Part shown: in pieces, positions 1-6,144 of the stretch | Layout of the letters: each line of letters opens with the position of its first letter | How positions within the stretch are numbered: position 1 is the first letter of the stretch | NCBI GenBank assembly: GCA_030151745.1 | Contig: JASLDA010000022.1 | Coordinates: 1-6,144 of the forward strand | Length of the DNA stretch: 6,144 nucleotides | Direction: 5' to 3' | Origin: Chitinophagaceae bacterium | GTDB lineage: Bacteria; Bacteroidota; Bacteroidia; Chitinophagales; Chitinophagaceae | Translations under genes and position numbers: made by a program | The notes under the pieces: generated by a model | Seen by the model: the letters and a program-made list of their open reading frames with translations, nothing else | Database searches by the model: none | What the model was told of the DNA's origin: nothing

Positions 1-473
1 CGCAGCGGATCCTCGGCATGGGCGACATCACCACGCTCGTAGAGCGCGCCCAGAGCCAGTTCGACGAAGCGCAGGCCAAGAAGCTGGAAAAAAAGATCCG
101 TCAGAACAAGTTCGATTTCGAGGACTTTACCGAGCAGCTGCAGCAGATCAAGAGCATGGGCAATATCAAGGACCTGCTCGCGATGATCCCCGGCGTAGGA
201 AAAGCCATCAAGGATATAGATATCTCCGACGACGCATTCAAGGGCATCGAGGCGATGATCGGTTCCATGACGCCTTACGAGCGCCAGAACCCGGATGTGA
301 TCGACGGCAGCCGCCGCAAGCGAATCGCAGCCGGCAGCGGCAAAACGATCCAGGACGTGAACGCATTCATGAAGCAATTCGAGCAGATGCGCCAGATGAT
401 GGGCATGATGGGCAAGATGCGCGGCATGGGTATGCCGGGAATGGGGATGGGGAATATGTTCGGACGGCGGTAA
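1..473 (+). CDS. ffh: Signal recognition particle protein Ffh, C-terminal part (5' end outside window)
   Basis: Ffh is the GTPase subunit of the bacterial signal recognition particle. It binds 4.5S RNA and hydrophobic signal sequences emerging from the ribosome and delivers them to FtsY at the membrane. The reading frame is open from the first complete codon (position 3) to TAA at 471-473, giving 156 visible residues that begin QRILGMGDI. An internal ATG at 18-20 is not the true start, because the frame and the family match continue upstream. What is visible is the M domain. It includes the flexible segment around MGNIKDLLAMIPGVGKAI, then the SRP-RNA-binding helix-turn-helix with SRRKRIAAGSGKTIQDVN. 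It ends in a methionine/glycine-rich tail (repeated MG and GM pairs, ending FGRR) typical of the signal-sequence-binding surface. The NG GTPase domain should lie to the left of the window. The stop is 12 bp before the composite repeat, and no clear hairpin-plus-T terminator follows. Identity is very secure. Confidence 0.97.
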   Translation, partial: QRILGMGDITTLVERAQSQFDEAQAKKLEKKIRQNKFDFEDFTEQLQQIKSMGNIKDLLAMIPGVGKAIKDIDISDDAFKGIEAMIGSMTPYERQNPDVIDGSRRKRIAAGSGKTIQDVNAFMKQFEQMRQMMGMMGKMRGMGMPGMGMGNMFGRR

Positions 474-528
474 GGACAATTGGACAATTAGTCAATTAGT
501 CAATTCGCCAATTGGTCAATTCGCGGGA
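473..528 (+). repeat. Left tandem array of 8-bp units (left arm of the element at 486-523)
   Basis: In-register 8-bp units of the form TnGnCAAT run from 473 to 520 (AGGACAAT, TGGACAAT, TAGTCAAT twice, TCGCCAAT, TGGTCAAT), then decay at 521-528. The first unit overlaps the last base of the ffh stop codon. Positions 486-523 form the left inverted arm of the composite element. Confidence 0.8.
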
Positions 529-786
529 GGATTTGTGAATTGGTGAATTGGTGACTTCCATTCGCGCATTCACCAATCCGCAAATGGCATCAGCATCCAA
601 CTTGAGGGCGCGATTCCTATTCGCAAATTCATCAATTCACAAATAACGTCAAGCCTCCGGCTTCGAAGCGTAACCTATTCGCATATTTGCAAATTGGCTA
701 ATTCGTAGATGCCGTCAGGCTTCCAGTCCCGGAGTGCAACTCGATCAACGAATTGACCAATTGGCGAATTGACGAATCGACTAATT
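486..786. repeat. Composite intergenic element with 38-bp inverted ends and internal AATT-based repeats
   Basis: This 301-bp stretch fills most of the 373-bp ffh-rpsP gap and has no credible ORF. Its ends are inverted copies: 486-523 against 749-786 match at 36 of 38 positions, including a perfect 25-bp core (499-523 against 749-773). Inside, four runs of 8-bp units built on AATT plus four variable bases lie at 533-556, 560-583, 619-642 and 677-708. The last three runs are followed by related 34-35 bp spacers at 584-618, 643-676 and 709-743, which share the pattern AT..C.TCA.GC.TCC. The spacer at 643-676 also holds a short hairpin (AAGCC/GGCTT) and the palindrome GCTTCGAAGC (660-669). It could be a non-autonomous mobile or REP-like intergenic element, or simply an expanded short-period repeat. 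No transposase or target-site duplication is visible. That the structure is real is directly seen; its function is unknown. Confidence 0.85.
533..583. repeat. Nested imperfect inverted repeat inside the composite element
   Basis: Positions 533-548 and 568-583 are inverted copies matching at 14 of 16 positions, separated by 19 bases. Both arms are made of the same AATT-based 8-bp units in opposite orientation. The segment at 619-642 is also an inverted copy of 533-556 (about 20 of 24 positions), so several alternative foldings are possible. There is no T-tract, so this is unlikely to be an intrinsic terminator. Confidence 0.6.
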
Positions 787-791
787 CCCGT
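744..791 (-). repeat. Right tandem array of 8-bp units (right arm of the element at 749-786)
   Basis: Units ATCAACGA, ATTGACCA, ATTGGCGA, ATTGACGA, ATCGACTA and ATTCCCGT run in register from 744 to 791. This is the inverted counterpart of the left array. It also contains the probable -33 TTG (769-771) of the rpsP promoter, so the repeat and the promoter physically overlap. Confidence 0.8.
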
Positions 792-798
792 ACCTTTG
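769..798 (+). promoter_or_regulatory. Probable Bacteroidota-type promoter of rpsP
   Basis: A perfect -7 element TACCTTTG (consensus TAnnTTTG) lies at 791-798. A -33 TTG lies at 769-771, with 19 bp between them, which fits the spacing known for the Bacteroidota housekeeping sigma factor. Transcription would start a few bases after 798, leaving an AT-rich leader of about 40 nt before the rpsP ATG. That leader has no Shine-Dalgarno sequence, as is usual in this phylum. The -33 half lies inside the right inverted arm of the repeat element, while the -7 half is just outside it. Confidence 0.75.
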
Positions 799-846
799 CC
801 GTCCTTAATCTATTTTTCAACCCAACACAATTAATCTCTATTAATT

Positions 847-1383
847 ATGTCAGTTAAAATCCGTCTGCAGCGCCACGGTTCCAAGAAGCGTCCCTTCTAT
901 TTCATCGTAGCTGCTAACAGCACGTCTCCCCGCGATGGCAAGTTCATCGAAAAGCTGGGTACCTACAATCCGCTGACCATCCCGGCGTCCGTCAACATCG
1001 ATCGCGAGCGCGCGCTGTACTGGATGAACCAAGGTGCGCAGCCGACCAACACCTGCCGCCGCATCCTGTCCTTCAAGGGCGTGCTTTACCTGAAGCACCT
1101 CATGCGCGGCGTAAGCCTCGGCCTCTTCGATGAGCAGGCTGCCCGCCAGAAGTTCGAAGAATGGAACGGCCAGCACGAGCAACTGGTTGCTCAGCGCGAC
1201 GAAGCACACCGCAAGCACAAGGCCGATAAGCGCCATGCTGTCGTTAAGGAATCCGTAGCCAAGGTTGAAGAGCGCATGGCTGCCCGTGCCGCTGCCGTCC
1301 AGGCTGCCGCTGCCGAAGCAAGCGCTACAGAAGAGGCTCCTGCCGAAGCAACTGAAGCCGGTGCCGAAAACACCGAAGCATAA
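847..1383 (+). CDS. rpsP: 30S ribosomal protein S16 with long C-terminal extension
   Basis: S16 is a small-subunit protein that binds 16S rRNA early and stabilises 30S assembly. The ATG at 847 gives 178 residues. The N-terminal ~80 residues are the conserved S16 fold: MSVKIRLQRHGSKKRPFYFI, then SPRDGKFIEKLGTYNP and the region RALYWMNQGAQPTNTCRRIL. The remaining ~95 residues are an extension absent from the ~80-90 residue enterobacterial protein. It has a charged, probably helical part (about 110-150), then an Ala/Glu-rich tail (about 150-178) that looks disordered. I recall long S16 tails as common in Bacteroidota, so this is probably lineage-typical. The gene has its own promoter and a terminator close behind its stop, so it appears monocistronic; the frequent downstream partners rimM and trmD are not present. 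The ATG is the natural start because the family's N-terminus begins exactly there. Confidence 0.97.
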   Translation: MSVKIRLQRHGSKKRPFYFIVAANSTSPRDGKFIEKLGTYNPLTIPASVNIDRERALYWMNQGAQPTNTCRRILSFKGVLYLKHLMRGVSLGLFDEQAARQKFEEWNGQHEQLVAQRDEAHRKHKADKRHAVVKESVAKVEERMAARAAAVQAAAAEASATEEAPAEATEAGAENTEA

Positions 1384-1401
1384 ACAACCTGTTTTTTATG
1401 T

Positions 1402-1437
1402 AAAACGGCCCGTCACCGACGGGCCGTTTTTATTTTT
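1402..1437 (+). terminator. Strong intrinsic terminator after rpsP
   Basis: A perfect 13-bp stem (1402-1414 with 1418-1430, core ACGGCCCGTC) closes a three-base loop ACC. It runs into a T-rich tract through 1437. It begins 18 bp after the rpsP stop. Read on the minus strand the hairpin is followed by only four Ts and then ACAT, so it may also slow transcription arriving from the 1483-1881 gene, but less strongly. Confidence 0.92.
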
Positions 1438-1482
1438 ACTTGTATCCGCGATCTGTTTCCTGTAACGATGCAGGGCTCCCGG

Positions 1483-1881
1483 TCAGTTCAGCGAGCTGCT
1501 CAGCTGCTGCAGGATCGCGATCGTCAGCTGCTGCCGCCAGATCATCGGCGGGATAATGTCCGTGATCTCCTGGTTGCACTTGATAAACGTCATTCTTGCA
1601 TGAGACATCGAGATCTGCAGCAATTGCACGAGCAGATCGATCCGGGGATCCTGCAGGCTCATGCCGTCGAGGGTCAGTCCGTTGGTCTGAAAGACCGTGG
1701 AGCTTTCGTGCTGCACGTATGAATTGTCCGCCAGGTTGAAGGTGAAACTCCAGCGGATGGTGAATTCGCCTGATTCCTTGTCCGGCCGCATGCCGAAGCT
1801 GCAGTGCTCGTCGTTCACCTGCCCGGCCACTATGGTGTTTTCAACCACCTCTATGGAGGCTATCTGTATGTCGAGTTTCAT
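1483..1881 (-). CDS. Unrecognised 132-residue protein, possibly SecB-like fold
   Basis: I do not recognise this family with confidence. The ATG at 1881-1879 leads to TGA at 1485-1483. There is no signal peptide or membrane segment, so it is probably cytoplasmic. Residues 1-65 alternate short hydrophobic stretches with polar turns, suggesting several beta strands (for example IASIEVVENTIVAGQV and FTIRWSFTFNL). Residues 78-105 look helical and carry SHARMTF, followed by an IIPPMIW segment (109-115) and a hydrophobic C-terminal helix (115-127). The order of strands, a helix with an [HY]AR motif, a proline-rich turn and a final helix is loosely like the export chaperone SecB, but this is a weak impression. 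It lies 120 bp downstream of metG in the same direction, beyond a terminator-like hairpin. No TAnnTTTG promoter is visible in that gap, so partial read-through from metG is possible. Its opposite-strand frames are shorter and less protein-like. Confidence 0.75.
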   Translation of the reverse strand: MKLDIQIASIEVVENTIVAGQVNDEHCSFGMRPDKESGEFTIRWSFTFNLADNSYVQHESSTVFQTNGLTLDGMSLQDPRIDLLVQLLQISMSHARMTFIKCNQEITDIIPPMIWRQQLTIAILQQLSSSLN

Positions 1882-1941
1882 GGTAGTCCGGTTTTGTGCT
1901 TAGCAGTCATCATAAACCATGCCCGGGGTGTCTGCCTGCCC

Positions 1942-1982
1942 AAAATGAAATGGCGCCGATCCTTTTGGAATCAGCGCCATTT
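1942..1982 (-). terminator. Probable intrinsic terminator of metG
   Basis: On the minus strand, 20 bp past the metG stop, a 9-bp perfect outer stem (1974-1982 with 1948-1956, AAATGGCGC) extends through an imperfect inner stem (GATCC at 1958-1962 with 1967-1972, one bulged A and one mismatch) to a four-base loop. The minus strand then reads ATTTCATTTTG, a T-rich but interrupted tail. Termination may therefore be incomplete, letting some transcripts reach the 1483-1881 gene. Confidence 0.7.
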
Positions 1983-2001
1983 ATATTAATATGCTTTTGC
2001 T

Positions 2002-4098
<2,097 letters not shown>

Positions 4099-4116
4099 AA
4101 GGGCTGCAATTTCGCG

Positions 4117-4124
4117 CAAATACA
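4117..4124 (-). promoter_or_regulatory. Weak candidate -7 element upstream of metG
   Basis: The minus strand reads TGTATTTG here, one base off the TAnnTTTG consensus, about 20 bp before the metG ATG. I see no TTG at the expected -33 distance. If it is used, transcription would start inside or after the alternative TTG codon at 4119, which supports the ATG at 4098 as the start. Confidence 0.25.
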
Positions 4125-4353
4125 GGGAAAAGAACGAGGATTTACCCGATTCGGGGATTTGCCCGGTCAGGGAGGGGCCGCCGGTCGTGAATTTTAAAGA
4201 GCGGATCCTGCAGGCGCGGGCTTACTGACCGGTCCCTTTTCATGGTAAGCGCAGGTTCGGGTGCGAACCGCGACGCAAAAGTCCAGAGAGCGCTGCTTGC
4301 TTCGGCGCGCTCCGGTCGGTGATGAGTCATGGAATCTCCCGCGCTTTTCGGGC

Positions 4354-4396
4354 AGCCCTTCGCAATGTGCACGAGGAAGTGCATTGCGAAGGCGCT
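4354..4396. other. Long perfect-stem hairpin in the surE-metG gap
   Basis: An 11-bp perfect inverted repeat (4357-4367 with 4382-4392, CCTTCGCAATG and its complement) is extended inward by three pairs (CAC/GTG) after a two-base bulge, giving the loop GAGGAA. It is extended outward by AGC/GCT past one bulged base. About 17 pairs in 43 bases make it the strongest fold in the gap. Neither strand has a run of Ts after it, so it is not a standard terminator. Confidence 0.65.
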
Positions 4397-4482
4397 ATGT
4401 TCGATCGAAGTCGGACTATAGGAAAGGCCGGGCCGTGCGACTCCCAATGCCTGTACTCCATAACGGCGCTCCGGAGCTGCGC

Positions 4483-5268
4483 TCAACGCAGGATATCGGT
4501 CCAGTCGCTTTTCAGCCGCTGGTGCAGGGCCTGGTCGGTAAGGTCGAAGCGGATCGGGACCACCGATGCATAGCCTTCTTCCAGGGCGTCCACATCGGTA
4601 TCGCCGCCGCTGTCCTCGTTGACGAAGGCGCCGACCATCCAATAGTAATCGCGGCCCCGGGGATCGACACGGTGATCGAATTCCTCGCGCCAGCGGGCAT
4701 TGGCCTGCCGGGCCAGCTTCAGGCCTTTGAAATGCTCCTTCGGCAGCTTCGGAATATTGACGTTGAGCAGCGTATGTCGCGGCAGGGCCGGATCCAGCAG
4801 CCTGGCGCCGATCTGCCGTGCCACCTCCGCAGCCACGCTGAAATCGGCTTCGAAGGAAAAGTCGAGCAGGGAGAATCCGGCGCTGGGCACGCCCTCGATC
4901 GCGGCCTCCATGGCGGCGCTCATCGTCCCGGAATACAGCACGTTGATCGCGTGGTTAGCGCCGTGATTGATGCCGCTGACGCAGATATCCGGGCGGCGGT
5001 GCAGCACCTTGTCCCGGGCCAGCTTCACGCAGTCCACCGGCGTGCCGCTGCATTGCCAGGCTTCGACGCCCTCGAAAATATCCACGCGCTCCAGGCGCAG
5101 GGGATGGCCGATGGTGATGGCGTGGCCCATCCCGCTCTGGGGCGAATCCGGGGCTACGACTATGACTTCTCCCAAAGGCCGCATGGCTTCCACCAGGCTG
5201 CGGATACCCGGGGCGGTAACCCCGTCATCGTTGGTCACCAGGATAACGGGGCGTTTTGTCTCGCTCAT
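4483..5268 (-). CDS. surE: 5'/3'-nucleotidase SurE
   Basis: SurE is a metal-dependent phosphatase that removes phosphate from nucleoside 5'- and 3'-monophosphates, and in some species from short polyphosphate. It is linked to stationary-phase and stress survival. The ATG at 5268-5266 gives 261 residues, a usual length. The N-terminus ILVTNDDGVTAPGI carries the metal-binding pair D14 and D15. S45 in APDSPQSGMGHA matches the conserved serine ligand. SGINHGANHAINVLYSGT (98-115) supplies the conserved asparagine N101 and the family signature. The open frame continues upstream through the permease coding region, but that part is not SurE-like and is a shadow of the permease gene. The start overlaps the permease stop by one base (TAATG on the minus strand), so the two are probably co-transcribed and translationally coupled. 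The stop is TGA at 4485-4483. No clear terminator follows. Confidence 0.96.
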   Translation of the reverse strand: MSETKRPVILVTNDDGVTAPGIRSLVEAMRPLGEVIVVAPDSPQSGMGHAITIGHPLRLERVDIFEGVEAWQCSGTPVDCVKLARDKVLHRRPDICVSGINHGANHAINVLYSGTMSAAMEAAIEGVPSAGFSLLDFSFEADFSVAAEVARQIGARLLDPALPRHTLLNVNIPKLPKEHFKGLKLARQANARWREEFDHRVDPRGRDYYWMVGAFVNEDSGGDTDVDALEEGYASVVPIRFDLTDQALHQRLKSDWTDILR

Positions 5269-6065
5269 TACAGGTCTCGTTTTGTGACAAGCTGCCTGCC
5301 TGCAAAATAATACCCGGCGATCCAGAGGCAGCTGGCAAGTACATAGGCCCAGTCCGGCACACCGGCGTCGGCGGGCTTGCCGCTCATGGATTGGATGCTC
5401 ACCAGCATAGGCCAGGGCAGGAGCTGATCGCTGCTCTGAAGCGGCAGGAATCCCCCGATATGGGCAGGGCCGAACTTGTTCAGGGTGAAGTACAGAATCA
5501 GCTCCCCGAACAGGCTGTACATCATGAACAAAGTGATTGCCAGTCCGCTGCGCCGGATCAGCAGGGCAACGAGCAGCGCCGCGCTGAGATAGTTCAGGCA
5601 CAGGATGAAATAATAGCCCAGGTCGGCGATGCCGCGGGTCATGTCCCCGAGCGGGCTTCCCATCGAAAGGCCGAAGACGATCCCCAGCAGGTACTGGAAT
5701 ACGGTGAGCGCCAGGCTCATGGCAATGACCAGCCCGAATTTGGCATGGAAGAACTGCAGCCGCGTCCAGCCGTCGATGATATTCTGGCGGTGCGTGCGGA
5801 AGCTGTACTCGTTGCAGGTGATGGTGATCACGAGGAAGGCCATGAACAGCACGAAAAGGCTGCCCCACCAGCCGAGATTCGCCCAGACCTGCGGGAAGGT
5901 GTATCCGCTGCCGAGCAGATTCAAATTGGAGGGGCCGAATTTGAAAACGCCGGTTGCGATCTCGTAGTTCCAAAGCGGCAGGGTAAGGGCAAAAAGGCCG
6001 CACAGGATCCAGAAGGTCCGGTACCGGCGGATTTTCATCCACTCAATTTGCAGAAGCGACAACAT
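5268..6065 (-). CDS. ABC-2 type transporter permease
   Basis: This is an integral inner-membrane protein of 265 residues, probably the membrane half of an ABC exporter. Its substrate cannot be told from the sequence. The N-terminus MLSLLQIEWMKIRRYRTFWIL is typical of this permease type: a short amphipathic lead, basic residues, then the first membrane span. Six hydrophobic spans are visible at about 18-37, 66-83, 106-133, 151-170, 174-195 and 239-255. The cytoplasmic loop after span 2 holds NEYSFRTHRQNIIDGWTR, which I associate with Bacteroidota ABC-2 permeases and which probably contacts the ATPase. No ATP-binding subunit is in the window; it would have to lie upstream on the minus strand, beyond 6144, or elsewhere. 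ATG at 6065-6063 is the best start; a second methionine at residue 10 is possible but would remove conserved residues. The gene leads into surE with a one-base overlap. Confidence 0.88.
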   Translation of the reverse strand: MLSLLQIEWMKIRRYRTFWILCGLFALTLPLWNYEIATGVFKFGPSNLNLLGSGYTFPQVWANLGWWGSLFVLFMAFLVITITCNEYSFRTHRQNIIDGWTRLQFFHAKFGLVIAMSLALTVFQYLLGIVFGLSMGSPLGDMTRGIADLGYYFILCLNYLSAALLVALLIRRSGLAITLFMMYSLFGELILYFTLNKFGPAHIGGFLPLQSSDQLLPWPMLVSIQSMSGKPADAGVPDWAYVLASCLWIAGYYFAGRQLVTKRDL

Positions 6066-6069
6066 CGGG

Positions 6070-6104
6070 GAGGATTAAGATTTAAGATTTTAGATTTAAG
6101 ATTG
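6070..6104. repeat. Tandem 7-bp AAGATTT repeat upstream of the permease
   Basis: Four in-register 7-bp units (AAGATTT, AAGATTT, TAGATTT, AAGATTG) lie at 6077-6104, preceded by a degenerate unit at 6070-6076. The repeat begins 4 bp upstream of the permease start codon. The remaining bases to 6144 are a different simple pattern (ACTGCGAACTGCCTATTGCC, 6118-6137), ending CAATTCTA, which resembles the AATT units near rpsP. No TAnnTTTG promoter for the permease is visible here. Confidence 0.7.
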
Positions 6105-6144
6105 GGCCCGGATACCCACTGCGAACTGCCTATTGCCAATTCTA

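Larger units (their letters stand above)
4099..4482. other. Structured 384-bp intergenic region without a recognised gene
   Basis: This gap between surE and metG is GC-rich, unlike the AT-containing repeat gap near rpsP. It holds a series of inverted repeats. A 9-bp hairpin with one bulge lies at 4250-4272 (GGTTCG/CGAACC core, loop GGTG). A 6-bp stem GAGCGC/GCGCTC pairs 4288-4293 with 4307-4312. A long hairpin lies at 4354-4396, and a 10-bp palindrome GCTCCGGAGC at 4468-4477. CCGGTCAG (4163-4170) is repeated inverted at 4225-4232, and CCGGTC occurs four times between 4163 and 4317. No T-tract follows any of these, so no standard surE terminator is apparent. It may hold an unrecognised RNA, the metG leader, or a degraded repeat. 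A short open frame (4142-4384, minus) is not convincing as a gene. Confidence 0.6.

Noticed and set aside
18..20. ATG at 18 as the start of a short independent gene
   Set aside because: The frame and Ffh similarity continue upstream (QRILG), so this methionine is internal to Ffh.
473..791. CRISPR array in the ffh-rpsP gap
   Set aside because: The repeat unit is only 8 bp, the longer spacers are similar to each other rather than unique, the array has inverted halves, and no cas genes are present.
4099..4119. TTG at 4119 as the metG start
   Set aside because: It adds seven residues not typical of the family and overlaps the candidate -7 element; the ATG at 4098 matches the usual MetG N-terminus.
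4250..4272. tRNA T-arm, suggested by GGTTCG...CGAACC
   Set aside because: The loop is four bases (GGTG), not the seven-base TTCnAnn loop, and no acceptor, D or anticodon arms can be arranged around it.
4215..4445. RNase P RNA, suggested by GGAAAGGCCGGGC near 4421-4433 and GGCTTACTGACCGGTC at 4219-4234
   Set aside because: The fragments resemble conserved 5' and 3' RNase P RNA segments only loosely. They occur in the wrong order on the same strand, and a full-length molecule from 4421 would run into surE.
4261..5310. A 349-residue plus-strand open frame opposite surE
   Set aside because: It is the shadow of SurE, whose catalytic motifs are clear on the minus strand; the plus-strand product has no family features.
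5269..6042. N-terminal extension of the SurE frame through the permease gene
   Set aside because: The translation is Pro/Arg-rich and unlike SurE, while the other minus-strand frame gives a clean six-span permease. SurE homology begins at the ATG at 5268.

Overview
The window looks like chromosomal DNA from a member of the Bacteroidota, most likely a GC-rich lineage near the Chitinophagaceae. Four things point this way. A textbook Bacteroidota promoter (TTG, 19 bp, TAnnTTTG) lies in front of rpsP. No start codon has a recognisable Shine-Dalgarno sequence. Ribosomal protein S16 has a long Ala/Glu-rich tail, and MetG has a C-terminal tRNA-binding domain and a KVSTS signature. The intergenic gaps carry short-period AATT and AAGATTT repeats of a kind I associate with this group. 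The assignment is inferred from these traits and was not tested by a search.

Layout, left to right. Positions 1-473 (+) hold the C-terminal M domain of Ffh, the SRP protein, whose start lies outside the window. Positions 474-846 are a non-coding gap filled almost entirely by a composite repeat element (486-786) with near-perfect 38-bp inverted ends. Its right edge supplies part of the rpsP promoter. rpsP (847-1383, +) is followed 18 bp later by a strong hairpin terminator. The remaining genes are on the minus strand: an unrecognised 132-residue protein (1483-1881), metG (2002-4098) with its own terminator, a 384-bp GC-rich gap (4099-4482) with several unexplained hairpins, surE (4483-5268), and an ABC-2 type permease (5268-6065) whose stop codon overlaps the surE start. 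The window ends in a short tandem repeat upstream of the permease.

Functionally this is mostly housekeeping: co-translational protein targeting (Ffh), the small ribosomal subunit (S16), methionyl-tRNA charging (MetG) and a nucleotide phosphatase (SurE). The permease and SurE are probably co-transcribed, but no shared pathway is evident. No phage, CRISPR, toxin-antitoxin, defence or transposase gene is visible. The features most worth a second look are the two non-coding gaps: the inverted-repeat element between ffh and rpsP, and the structured gap between surE and metG. I do not see a convincing new protein-based system.
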